DNA from: a virus
Virus record (IMG/VR): IMGVR_UViG_3300009176_000064
Location: 1-29,992 of that record
DNA: 29,992 nucleotides
Direction: 5' to 3' (one strand)
Position numbers and translations under genes: made by a program. Shown here one piece after another: positions 15,473-22,478 of the stretch. A model generated the notes under the pieces. That model did no database searches, had not been told where the DNA came from, and was given only the letters and a program-made list of their open reading frames with translations. How positions within the stretch are numbered: position 1 is the stretch's first letter; the number at the start of each line of letters is the position of its first letter.

Positions 15473-17013
15473 TGGCGGCCGAGGCTCCCGAGTGGCTCCT
15501 GGTAATGCGGGCGATGAATGGCCTCACGGAGACGCCGGGCTCGGGTGACAATGCAAAAATCCTCGCCATGCGCGACGAGATCGCCAAGACCTATCCTGAC
15601 ATGGCGAGCTATTGCGCGCTGTATCAACATGATGCGACGCCGTGGTGTGGGCTGGCTGTGGCCTATGCGATGACCATGGGCGGAGTGCGGCCGGTGTTCG
15701 GCAAGACCGACACCGACAAATGGATGTGGGCGCGGGCCTGGGACGATCTCGCATGGGGCTATGAATTGACGACGCCGCGGCCGGGCTGCGTGGTGGTGAT
15801 GGAGCGCGAGGGCGGCGGCCACGTCACACTGTACGAGCGGACAGAAGGCTCCTCGTATTGGTGCCGCGGCGGAAATCAGAGCGACGCCATCAATCAATCA
15901 AAATATCCCATCAGCAAGGTCGTCGCGCTGATGTGGCCGAAGGCGGAAGGCCCACCGCCACCGGCACCGCGGCGAAACCTTAAGAAGGGCGACAGCGGTC
16001 CTGATGTCGAGATGCTGCAGGCGGCACTCGGCATCCCGCCCGACGGCGAGTTCGGGGCGGTGACCGATGCCGGCGTCAAGGGCTTCCAGTGTGCCTGTGG
16101 CCTCGAGGTCGACGGCGAGGTCGGGCCGATGACCTGGGAGAAGATCGACGCGCTGGTGCTGCGCATGGAGACCGGCAGCGACGGCATCTCGGAGGAAACA
16201 AAACGCGCCATCACCGAGCTGGCGCTCACGCATCCGATCCAGAAGTTCGTCTGGGAAGACCGCGGCCGCTCGCCGTCAGGCTATATCGCCGGCATGGGTC
16301 AAGCGTATGCCCTGGCGCTGACGTGGTGGGTCGCGCGCGATCCGGCGGCGATCGAGATGGCGCAGGCGGCCGGTGATGCCGACGAGGACGCGCTCGCCTG
16401 GTACGCCGCGGAGTTTGCCAAGATCGGCATCAATGTTTCCGTGCCCGGCGTCGATACGCTGCGCGGGCTGTTCGCCCTAATGATTGGCCTCGGCATGCGG
16501 GAAAGTTCGGGCAAGTATTACGAAGGCCGCGACGTGTCGGCGACCAACACCACATCGGACACATGCGAGGCCGGGCTGTTCCAGATGTCGTGGAACATGA
16601 AGAGCGCCAGCCCGAGCATGGGCAAGCTGCTCGAGGAATTCTTTGCCGATCCGAACGGCTTCTTGCCGATCTTCTCCGAGGGGCTGACGCCGACCTCGGC
16701 CGGGCTGCAGAATTTCGGGTCCGGGCAGGGCGCGCTGTTCCAGTTCATGGCGAAGTATAGCCCCGCGTTCTGCGTGATGACGGCGGCGATCGGCCTGCGC
16801 ACACGGCGCAAGCACTGGGGGCCGATCAACCGGCGCGAGGTCGAGCTGGTCGCCGAGGCGGCCGACTACCTGGCACAGGTCGAGGAGCTGATTGCCGAAG
16901 GGCCGTCGCCGGAACCCGAGCCAGAGCCACCGCCCGAGCAGGAGGAAGCCCTCGTCGACATCGTCTTTGCCGGCCCGGTGCGGGTGACCGTCAATGGTCA
17001 AGAGGTGTCGTGA
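15472..17013 (+). CDS. Endolysin with NlpC/P60-like, PG-binding and lysozyme-like domains
   Basis: This 513-residue protein has three parts. Residues 1-157 match the TIGR02594-type peptidase, with a candidate catalytic Cys in TPWCG (C59) and His in GGGHV (H117). Residues about 168-227 are a peptidoglycan-binding PG_binding_1 domain (KKGDSGPDVEMLQAAL, then TWEKID). Residues about 250-470 form a lysozyme-like domain, with LFALMIGLGMRESSG (E344) and CEAGLFQMSW (E366) as candidate acidic residues. A Pro/Glu linker leads to a short beta C-terminus. A GTG one codon upstream is possible, but the ATG overlaps the previous stop. It should cut both peptide and glycan bonds of the wall. Confidence 0.85.
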   Translation: MAAEAPEWLLVMRAMNGLTETPGSGDNAKILAMRDEIAKTYPDMASYCALYQHDATPWCGLAVAYAMTMGGVRPVFGKTDTDKWMWARAWDDLAWGYELTTPRPGCVVVMEREGGGHVTLYERTEGSSYWCRGGNQSDAINQSKYPISKVVALMWPKAEGPPPPAPRRNLKKGDSGPDVEMLQAALGIPPDGEFGAVTDAGVKGFQCACGLEVDGEVGPMTWEKIDALVLRMETGSDGISEETKRAITELALTHPIQKFVWEDRGRSPSGYIAGMGQAYALALTWWVARDPAAIEMAQAAGDADEDALAWYAAEFAKIGINVSVPGVDTLRGLFALMIGLGMRESSGKYYEGRDVSATNTTSDTCEAGLFQMSWNMKSASPSMGKLLEEFFADPNGFLPIFSEGLTPTSAGLQNFGSGQGALFQFMAKYSPAFCVMTAAIGLRTRRKHWGPINRREVELVAEAADYLAQVEELIAEGPSPEPEPEPPPEQEEALVDIVFAGPVRVTVNGQEVS

Positions 17014-17327
17014 TGGGTGTCACCGAAGAAGCTGGCAAGGCGGTCGGTGGCTACGTCACGGCACTGGGCAGTCAGCCGGTGCTGCTGGTGCAGTCGCTGA
17101 TCATCGCGGGCGTGGTGTTCATTCTCTATGCGCAGGGATCGAAGTCATTCACCGAGCGCGAGGCGCTAACGAAGTCGATATTCGAGTCGCAGGCGCATGT
17201 GCGGGAAATCCTGTCGCAGTGCATCGTGCCGCCGGACGAGCGCAAGCGCAGCGACCTGAAGTCGCCAGTGTTCAAGTTGCAGGAAGCTGAAAGTCGGCCG
17301 CATGAATTATTCGTGATGCCGCCATGA
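17013..17327 (+). CDS. Single-span membrane protein, candidate holin or spanin
   Basis: This 104-residue protein has one membrane segment (about residues 21-41, VLLVQSLIIAGVVFILYAQG) followed by a charged, mostly helical domain (KSFTEREALTKSIFESQAHVRE, cited as a pattern). The C-terminus contains a CIVPPDERKR segment. It directly follows the endolysin with a one-base overlap and a GTG start option one codon earlier. The layout with a short N-terminus and cytoplasmic or periplasmic helical tail is consistent with a holin or an inner-membrane spanin subunit. No outer-membrane lipoprotein partner is visible. Confidence 0.6.
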   Translation: MGVTEEAGKAVGGYVTALGSQPVLLVQSLIIAGVVFILYAQGSKSFTEREALTKSIFESQAHVREILSQCIVPPDERKRSDLKSPVFKLQEAESRPHELFVMPP

Positions 17328-17521
17328 GTGCCGCCGATGATACCCGCGATGTGATCCTGGCCGGCTTGCGCCATGCATTGCAGATGCGGGTCGCCACGAT
17401 CTGGAACAACGTCACGCTGGCCGGAGAGCAGGCGCCGGGACCGCGGTTCAAGGAGGGCGTCACCAAGGCCGTTGCCTACTACGAGCAGGCGGTCGCGGCG
17501 GTCGAGAAGATGAAACTCTAG
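17324..17521 (+). CDS. Small protein ending the late operon, unknown
   Basis: This 65-residue helical protein (MSAADDTRDVILAGLRHAL...) overlaps the upstream gene by four bases (ATGA) and is followed within 27 bases by the intrinsic terminator, so it is the last gene of the late transcript. I do not recognise it. It has no membrane segment or signal peptide. Confidence 0.6.
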   Translation: MSAADDTRDVILAGLRHALQMRVATIWNNVTLAGEQAPGPRFKEGVTKAVAYYEQAVAAVEKMKL

Positions 17522-17547
17522 CTCTTCGCGGAAGCCCTGATCCGCAG

Positions 17548-17576
17548 CCTCGGTGGCCTCCCGCCGGGGTTTTTTT
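17548..17576 (+). terminator. Intrinsic terminator of the late operon
   Basis: A nine-pair stem (CCTCGGTGG with CCGCCGGGG, two G-T pairs) with a CCTC loop is followed by seven Ts. It lies 27 bases after the last late gene and is the clearest intrinsic terminator in the window. Confidence 0.93.
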
Positions 17577-17660
17577 ATGTCCCATAACGGAACTTGGCTC
17601 AAAATATAATATTCCAAAATGGCATCCGGGTGGGTTGCCATCGTGCCGTCATGTCCCATA
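17577..17660 (+). promoter_or_regulatory. Intergenic region with two ATGTCCCATA repeats
   Basis: ATGTCCCATA occurs at 17577-17586 and again at 17651-17660. Between them lie a TATAAT at 17605-17610 and the operator-like site at 17611-17625. No -35 box at the usual spacing is convincing. The region probably controls the XRE gene at 17718. Confidence 0.45.
17611..17625 (+). promoter_or_regulatory. Operator-like site ATTCCAAAATGGCAT
   Basis: This site differs by one base from the perfect palindrome at 18399-18413. It adjoins a TATAAT and lies about 90 bases before the 147-residue XRE regulator. Downstream, ATGGCA at 17619 pairs with TGCCAT at 17636 across 11 bases, adding a second possible half-site. 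Confidence 0.55.
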
Positions 17661-17717
17661 CTGTGGCGTGCTGTATTGCCGGAATTCAACCGGCCAAGAC
17701 CACGGGAGGCGACTGGA

Positions 17718-18161
17718 ATGGGAATGCGTTGCGATTATTGCATTGATATCGGGCGCCGCATCAAGCACGTCCGCGAAGATCAACGAATGACTCAGGGCGA
17801 ACTCGGCCGCATGCTGGGCGTCCCGTTCCAGATGGTGCAACGATGGGAGCGCGGCGAGCTGACGATCGAGCGCATCGTCGCCATCGCTATTGCGCTCAAG
17901 CTCGATTCCACCTGGCTGATCACGGGCCAATACGGGGTGCCCCCTCAGCTCTGCCGGGCGCTGAGTGATACCTCGGTGCGGCTGGAACGGGCCAAGAGCG
18001 CGAGCGAGTTGCTGGACCTGTTCAAGCGCCGCGACCAAATCCGACGCGAGCAGTTTGATCCATTGCTCGGTATCAAGCCGCTGCCGATGGCAGTGGGCGA
18101 GCTGTTGCGTGGGTTGCTGCCGGCAATCACGAAGTGCATCATTCTTGTTTCGCTATTCTAG
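17718..18161 (+). CDS. XRE-family regulator, candidate lysogeny repressor
   Basis: From the ATG at 17718 (GGGAGG about nine bases upstream) the protein is 147 residues. An XRE/Cro-CI helix-turn-helix lies at about residues 8-70 (IGRRIKHVREDQRMTQGELG and then MVQRWERGELTIERIVAIAI). The frame is open upstream to 17619, but that part has no good start signal. The C-terminal part is helical and has no LexA-like Ser/Lys protease signature, so it would not be cut by RecA. The product is likely a repressor or Cro-type regulator. It overlaps the end of the opposing gene at 18139-18384 by 23 bases. Confidence 0.75.
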   Translation: MGMRCDYCIDIGRRIKHVREDQRMTQGELGRMLGVPFQMVQRWERGELTIERIVAIAIALKLDSTWLITGQYGVPPQLCRALSDTSVRLERAKSASELLDLFKRRDQIRREQFDPLLGIKPLPMAVGELLRGLLPAITKCIILVSLF

Positions 18162-18384
18162 CGATCTTGGCGACGACCCTGTGCGGGCTGAACTTGAGGG
18201 CGCGGGCAAGGTCGCACAGTTCACAGACATCAATCCGCCTCTGGCCGCTTTCGATCTTGGCAAGCCAGGATTGAGTGCGGCCAAGTTTTGTCGCCACATC
18301 GCTTTGGCGCATGCCCGACGCTCGGCGTTTCTCAATCAGCAATCGAATTAGCGCCTTGTGGCTCGCGCGCTGAATCGTTTCCAT
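18139..18384 (-). CDS. Small XRE-family regulator, convergent to the first
   Basis: This 81-residue protein is nearly all helix-turn-helix, with RQSDVATKLGRTQSWLAKIESGQRRI (residues about 26-51) as the recognition region. It lies 57 bases downstream of integrase on the same strand, so it may be co-transcribed with it. AAGGA lies immediately before the ATG, which is closer than ideal. A palindromic operator-like site is 15 bases upstream. It could be Cro-like or a regulator of integrase. Its 3' end overlaps that of the 147-residue XRE gene, which could allow antisense interference. Confidence 0.72.
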   Translation of the reverse strand: METIQRASHKALIRLLIEKRRASGMRQSDVATKLGRTQSWLAKIESGQRRIDVCELCDLARALKFSPHRVVAKIARIAKQE

Positions 18385-18398
18385 TCCTTCTTATTTGA

Positions 18399-18413
18399 AT
18401 GCCAAAATGGCAT
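18399..18413 (-). promoter_or_regulatory. Palindromic operator ATGCCA-AAA-TGGCAT
   Basis: This is a perfect dyad with six-base arms and a three-base spacer in the 56-bp gap between integrase and the small XRE gene. A one-mismatch copy stands upstream of the other XRE gene at 17611-17625. The pairing suggests one repressor acts at both regulator genes. Confidence 0.6.
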
Positions 18414-18440
18414 AGGCCAAATCGGAATATCTGGAACATT

Positions 18441-19748
18441 CTAACCTGCGCGGCCGATCCGAACAACGTTGGAGGCCGCCTTCTTGCCGCTGACGATCGC
18501 CTGCAGTTCCCGCGCCCAGGCCTCGAGCGCCTGCCGCTTCTCGGCGTCATAGCGATGCATGTTGTAGTGCTTGCGGTTGACGCTCTGCGGGGTGTGGTTG
18601 GCGATGCGCTCGATCAGGCTATCGGCGCAGCCGAGCATGCCGAGCCGGGTGCATAGGGTGCGGCGCAGATCGTGCGGCGTCGGATACTCCTTGCGCCAGC
18701 TCTTGGCGCCGGGGCCGTCGCCATCGGTGAGGGCGTCGCCGAAGCGCCGCATCGCGGTGCCCAGCGCATGGCCTTCGATCGAGCTGCCGTCGACCGAGGA
18801 CGGGAACACGAACGTTGACCCATCGGGCACCAGCGCCAGCGCCTCGTTGACGGTATCGAGCAGGAGCGAGGGCAGGGGCAGCGCCAGTTGCTGCTTGGTC
18901 TTGACCCGCCCCGGCGGTAGCACCAGGCCGGCGGCGGCCTTGTCGTCGAGGTCGTGCAGCTCGTCCCGGCGCAGTCCGGCAACCTCGGACGAGCGCATGC
19001 CGGTGAGCAGCGCCAGCCGCAACGCCAAGCCGGTCGTGGGCGACACCGGCGACTGCACGATGTGGACCCAGAACAGCCGCAGCTCGTCGTCGGACAGCAC
19101 GCGATCCTTGGTGTGTTCCTTGCCGCGCTTTTTCAGGCCGGCGATCGGGTGGGATTCCATCAGGCCGACCTCGATGGCGAAGCTGAATATCTTGCTGACC
19201 AGCGCATGCACCCGGTTCGCGGCCGAGTGGTGGCCGGCGCCGATGATCTGCTCAAGCCGCTCGATCACGACCGGCCGCTTGATGTCGGCAAACGGCTGAG
19301 TGCCCCAGTACGGCAGAAGGTGTTTCTCAAGGTTGCGCTCGTTCTCCGCATAACTGCTGGCGCGATTGTGCCGCTTGGAGTGCTCGCGCAAATATCTTTC
19401 TGCGAGGTAGCCAAAGGTGCGCCGATCGAGGGCTTCATTCAGTTTCGCTTGCTTGGCTAGTCGCGCGACGACGGCAGGGTCTTGACCTTCGTCAATCTTG
19501 CCGCGCTGTTCGTCGGCCTTTTTTCTCGCTTGCTTGAGTGTGACGTTCGGATAGCTCCCGAGCTTCACGCGCTTGATCTTGCCGCGGAATGAGTACCGCA
19601 ACGACCAAGTGGCAACGCCACCTGCCGTCAGCCGTAGTTGCAGATTGCGGCAGGAGATGTCGTTGACCTCGATGCGGCCCGTCGTCGGGGGCTTCAAAGT
19701 TCGAAGGAAGTGGTCTGTGAGGTCTTTGCGCATTATGGGTTTTTCCAT
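18441..19748 (-). CDS. int: Tyrosine integrase (P4/DUF4102-type)
   Basis: This 435-residue protein carries an N-terminal DUF4102-type arm-binding domain (LKPPTTGRIEVNDISCRNLQLRL region, cited as positions 18-40), then a SAM-like core-binding domain (about 110-210) and a C-terminal catalytic domain. Expected catalytic residues are present: R252 (LTGMRSSEV), K283 or K285, H359 and R362 (PHDLRRT), H385 (ANHTP in place of the usual LGH) and Y395 (KHYNMHRY). It lies about 590 bp from the tRNA-half attachment site, which is its likely substrate. Two small genes precede it on the same strand with overlap. Confidence 0.93.
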   Translation of the reverse strand: MEKPIMRKDLTDHFLRTLKPPTTGRIEVNDISCRNLQLRLTAGGVATWSLRYSFRGKIKRVKLGSYPNVTLKQARKKADEQRGKIDEGQDPAVVARLAKQAKLNEALDRRTFGYLAERYLREHSKRHNRASSYAENERNLEKHLLPYWGTQPFADIKRPVVIERLEQIIGAGHHSAANRVHALVSKIFSFAIEVGLMESHPIAGLKKRGKEHTKDRVLSDDELRLFWVHIVQSPVSPTTGLALRLALLTGMRSSEVAGLRRDELHDLDDKAAAGLVLPPGRVKTKQQLALPLPSLLLDTVNEALALVPDGSTFVFPSSVDGSSIEGHALGTAMRRFGDALTDGDGPGAKSWRKEYPTPHDLRRTLCTRLGMLGCADSLIERIANHTPQSVNRKHYNMHRYDAEKRQALEAWARELQAIVSGKKAASNVVRIGRAG

Positions 19749-19933
19749 GTCTGGTAGTGTTCTTGTGCGCGCGCGATTGCGTCGCGTTTAGTGTAAAAAA
19801 CCTCGGAAGTGTCGTCCGGCAAGTAAAGATACCAGTCTCGGCCCACTGGGCCGCCTATCCGATACTCGCCTGTTGCGAAAAGCGCGCACCACCAGCCGTG
19901 CTTCTCGCGCGTCCATTTCAGTTCCTTGCGCAT
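19733..19933 (-). CDS. Small protein overlapping integrase start, unknown
   Basis: With the ATG at 19933 (ATGA overlap with the upstream gene) this is 66 residues: MRKELKWTREKHGWWCALFA, then a beta-rich part with GRDWYLYLPDD. Its last 16 bases overlap the integrase start, so integrase is likely translated by coupling. Tryptophan and tyrosine content suggests a small folded beta protein. I do not recognise it. Confidence 0.65.
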   Translation of the reverse strand: MRKELKWTREKHGWWCALFATGEYRIGGPVGRDWYLYLPDDTSEVFYTKRDAIARAQEHYQTWKNP

Positions 19934-20148
19934 CACTTGCCCCCGGCCTTGGCCTGTATTGCTCGTTCTATTTGGACAGTAACTTTTTCAAAGCACTTGG
20001 TAGCCTCGTGGGGGTCTGGTTGAATGCATTCAACCATCTGCCGTCGAAATTCTTTGACCTTACAGCTCTCGTCGCATCGGTTTTGCCATACCGATATTGT
20101 GACGATCGCAACTCCCGCGACGGCAGTGCCAATTATTAGTTTGTGCAT
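19933..20148 (-). CDS. Small protein with N-terminal membrane or signal segment
   Basis: From the ATG at 20148 this is 71 residues. An N-terminal hydrophobic stretch (residues about 4-20, LIIGTAVAGVAIVTISVW) is followed by a cysteine-containing domain (CDESC, VECIQ, KCFEK). The frame is open upstream to 20238, but those residues run into the attachment-site repeats and look non-coding. The cysteine spacing suggests a disulphide-bonded periplasmic domain or a metal site. Function unknown. It is the first gene of the integrase unit. Confidence 0.6.
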   Translation of the reverse strand: MHKLIIGTAVAGVAIVTISVWQNRCDESCKVKEFRRQMVECIQPDPHEATKCFEKVTVQIERAIQAKAGGK

Positions 20149-20475
20149 AATGATTTCCCTATTTTTTTGACCCCCAGACTCTGGGGTCAGGGGCAATTTG
20201 CTAAAAGGGTCCGGGGTCAGTCTGGGGTCAGTTTCCAAATTACTGCCCGATATGGCCTGTCACCAAACAACACGATAAACATTGGGGTTCGTGTTGGTCC
20301 GTCTTATTCCATACCGTTAGTTTATTGTCAATTTATAACTTCGAATCTGGGGGTCGCAAGTTCGAATCTTGCCGAGCGCGCCAATATATCAATGACTTAC
20401 CAGGGGCGGGCTAAACCGCCCAAATCGCCGGGGTCAGTCTGGGGGCAGGATTTCCGGTGGTATGGGCACGGGGGG
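20149..20475. other. attP region between integrase unit and leftward operon
   Basis: This 327-bp gap has no convincing gene. It holds the tRNA 3' half (20339-20383) and six or more GGGGTCA-type repeats on both sides. The TTATTCCATACC sequence near 20304 also occurs in the control region near 24785. Confidence 0.8.
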
Positions 20476-20478
20476 TCA
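20168..20478. repeat. Integrase arm-type site repeats flanking the att core
   Basis: Repeats of the type TCTGGGGTCAG occur as an inverted pair at 20168-20190, as a tandem pair at 20210-20220 and 20221-20231, and as a second tandem pair at 20427-20437 and 20438-20448. A further GGGGGTCA lies near 20471-20478. The tandem spacing is 11 bp, one turn of DNA. The two tandem pairs share 20 of 21 bases (20211-20231 against 20428-20448). This is the expected arrangement of arm-type binding sites around an attP core. Confidence 0.7.
20339..20383 (+). other. attP core: 3' half of tRNA-Arg(TCG)
   Basis: The segment matches tRNA positions 32-76 exactly: anticodon loop CTTCGAA (anticodon TCG, Arg), stem strand TCTGG, variable loop GGGTC, T-arm GCAAG-TTCGAAT-CTTGC, acceptor strand CGAGCGC, discriminator G and CCA. 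The 5' half (expected GCGCTCG and D-arm) is absent upstream, so it is not a working tRNA gene. Integration into a host tRNA-Arg would restore the 3' half of that gene. Confidence 0.88.
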
Positions 20479-22002
20479 TTTGTATCCCTCGTGCATCTTC
20501 TGTTTTATGATCTTGGCGACTTCCGGCTCTCGGATGTCGTCTTTGGACATGCGCCCGCGGTACCCAGCTAACGGAATGTTAATTTCGAGCGGTACGAGGT
20601 GATCGCGGCCGGGCACGCTAATGTGGACATCATAGCCCGCCCAGCGGAAGTCCCGCGCCCCGCGGAATGACATCGGGTGCGCCACGCCCTTCCTGTCGAT
20701 GAACGGCCTTACCATGTGGAAGATGCGGCGCTTCTTGCCGCTCTCAGTCAATTGGATGTCGCGGTCTCGGAAGAAGTACGGCGTGCGGTGGGGGCTCAGC
20801 CCGAACACTGCCGTCAGGTCACCCTTGGTGACCTCGACGCGCAGCATGGAGTAGGCGGACCTTTCAACGTCCCGCACCGCGTCGGTGAAGACGTGGCTGA
20901 GGTGCGTTTGCGCGTCCAAGCCGTAATGCTTCGACCATTCTTTGTACTCGTGGGGGAACTGCCAGTCCCACCATGGGCGGACCTTGTCGCCGTCGCCATC
21001 GCGGCGAGTCTTGAGGACTTTGATGCGCTCGCCGTCGTCGCTGATCTGGACGGGGAATTCCTGCGGCCGACCCCACTTGTAACGGATGCGCTCGCATTTC
21101 TCGACGCGGTCCCACCAGACGGTCAGCATGTAGAGCTTGCCGCCCCTCACTGGTTGCACCGTCCAGGGCATGTCCCTTACCCGCCGGAAGTACAGGAATT
21201 TGGGGCGCGCTTGGTAGTAGCCGCTCTTAAGCTTCACCATCTCGGCCGCTTCGTCGCGCGGGTTGACGCCGAAGGCGCAGCACCCGAATGCCGGCCAGGT
21301 CCGCTTGAACCAGGGCGACAGCCGAATCTCGTTCTTGTAGCTGTCGATGTCCTTGATTTTTTCGATGTCGTGCGGCTTATCGCTATACGAGCCCGTGGCC
21401 ATGTACGGCACCAGCGTTGCTCCGAGCTGCCGATAAAACCCGTAGGCGTCCGGGTCGTGCCGCTTCATGCGCTCGATGTAGACCCAGTAGCGGTCGAGCT
21501 GGTCGAGGATGGTATCCCTGAAGTTAAATTCGCCGTAGAACTCGGCCTCTTCGTACAAGACCTGCTCGCCATCGCCGGCCAACCACTCATCGACGATGAT
21601 GTGGTCGTTGGGGTCATCGATGATCTCCCCGCGTCCGAGAATTTCGACCTCGGGTTCAACCTTTTGCTCAGCCTCATTCGGCAGCCGTTCGTCGCGCTCT
21701 TCTTTGATCGGCTGTGGGCCACCTGGCTCGACCCACTTGTCGTGGCGCATGCGGGCGCGCTCGTACTTGCGGCGCTGGGCATCCAATGACCGTCGCGTGT
21801 GCCGGTTCTGCTTGGGATGAGGCGGCGGCGGAATGTCCATCGCCAGCAGCGGCACGATGTTGGGAGCAGCGGGAGGTGGCGGTGGTGTAGACGGCGGGGC
21901 TGAGAGCTTGGGCGCGGTAACAGGGATGACAAGATCATCCGGCGTCGGTCGCCGGAACACCAGCAGCAGGAACTGACGCCACCAGTTCCGAAGCGCGCCC
22001 AT
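20476..22002 (-). CDS. Large early protein of unknown function
   Basis: This 508-residue protein has an N-terminal hydrophobic or amphipathic stretch (about 7-18), a proline-rich low-complexity region (about 34-65), then charged and aromatic-rich sequence without a recognisable catalytic motif. The middle contains many Trp/Tyr/Arg clusters (WFKRTWPAFGCCAFGVNPRDE; RVRDMPWTVQPV; KVRPWWDWQFPHEYKEW). It starts four bases after the Xis-like gene stops, with an ATG on the same strand, so it is the last gene of the leftward operon. It ends close to the attP arm repeats. Similar proteins exist in rhizobial phages, as far as I recall, as hypotheticals. Confidence 0.75.
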   Translation of the reverse strand: MGALRNWWRQFLLLVFRRPTPDDLVIPVTAPKLSAPPSTPPPPPAAPNIVPLLAMDIPPPPHPKQNRHTRRSLDAQRRKYERARMRHDKWVEPGGPQPIKEERDERLPNEAEQKVEPEVEILGRGEIIDDPNDHIIVDEWLAGDGEQVLYEEAEFYGEFNFRDTILDQLDRYWVYIERMKRHDPDAYGFYRQLGATLVPYMATGSYSDKPHDIEKIKDIDSYKNEIRLSPWFKRTWPAFGCCAFGVNPRDEAAEMVKLKSGYYQARPKFLYFRRVRDMPWTVQPVRGGKLYMLTVWWDRVEKCERIRYKWGRPQEFPVQISDDGERIKVLKTRRDGDGDKVRPWWDWQFPHEYKEWSKHYGLDAQTHLSHVFTDAVRDVERSAYSMLRVEVTKGDLTAVFGLSPHRTPYFFRDRDIQLTESGKKRRIFHMVRPFIDRKGVAHPMSFRGARDFRWAGYDVHISVPGRDHLVPLEINIPLAGYRGRMSKDDIREPEVAKIIKQKMHEGYK

Positions 22003-22005
22003 GGC

Positions 22006-22251
22006 TTAGTCGCCCTGCCGCGCCTTGATATATCGATCGAGCGATGCTGTCACAACGCGGCGCTGGCGGCCTACAAAAATGCTGTCGACCTCTTTGGTCC
22101 AAACCAAGTCCCACATTTTTGACCGGCCGACCCGAAGCTCGGCTGCGGCCTCGGGGATGCTCATCAGTCGGGGTTGCGCGTTCATCTCCCTGGCCTTTGC
22201 CAGCCGGGTTTCGAACGAACGCCCATCACGGCGTGATTTGGTCGGGTTCAT
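22006..22251 (-). CDS. Excisionase-like winged-helix DNA-binding protein
   Basis: This 81-residue protein contains a MerR/Xis-type winged-helix pattern: RLMSIPEAAAELRVGRSKMWDLV (about residues 28-50), then VDSIFVGRQRRVVTASLDRYIKA. A basic N-terminal extension precedes it. The ATG overlaps the upstream stop (ATGA); a later internal ATG near residue 30 is possible. Its place in the leftward operon, with integrase and attP nearby, makes excisionase the first guess, but this fold is also used for transcription or DNA-packaging functions. Confidence 0.65.
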   Translation of the reverse strand: MNPTKSRRDGRSFETRLAKAREMNAQPRLMSIPEAAAELRVGRSKMWDLVWTKEVDSIFVGRQRRVVTASLDRYIKARQGD

Positions 22252-22478
22252 GGTTGTTGCTCATTTCGTTGGGCGCGCACGTCGGCAACATGCAAAAGCA
22301 CGGCCCGCAATTGCTCGCGCAGTTGCTTGATCTCTTCCAGGGCCATATCGTTCGTCTCGCGGAAGCTGAAAATCGCGGCGGCTTCATTAGCTCGCAGTTG
22401 CTCGATCTCGTCAGCGGCCTCCTCCGCAATGGTCCCCGTCCACTCATCGGCGCGCAGCCGTTCAACAATGTCGGTCAT
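22248..22478 (-). CDS. Coiled-coil small protein, junction paralogue A
   Basis: From the ATG at 22478 the protein is 76 residues starting MTDIVERLRADEW and containing ADEIEQLRANE and LEEIKQLREQLRAVLL, a heptad pattern typical of a coiled coil. GGAG lies ahead of the ATG. Its N-terminus resembles that of the next upstream gene (MTDIVE, then ADEIE-x-L), so the two are paralogous there. The stop overlaps the Xis-like ATG. Function unknown; probably an oligomeric accessory protein. Confidence 0.65.
   Translation of the reverse strand: MTDIVERLRADEWTGTIAEEAADEIEQLRANEAAAIFSFRETNDMALEEIKQLREQLRAVLLHVADVRAQRNEQQP

Noticed and set aside
20168-20190. Intrinsic terminator
   Set aside because: The T-run lies before the hairpin on the plus strand and reads as A-run after it on the minus strand; the arms match the arm-site repeats instead.
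20339-20383. Functional tRNA-Arg gene
   Set aside because: Only positions 32-76 are present; there is no acceptor 5' strand or D-arm upstream.
20677-21789. 370-residue plus-strand frame opposite the 508-residue gene
   Set aside because: No ribosome binding site and no recognisable motif. The opposite gene is coupled within a coherent operon and is preferred, though neither has a known family.
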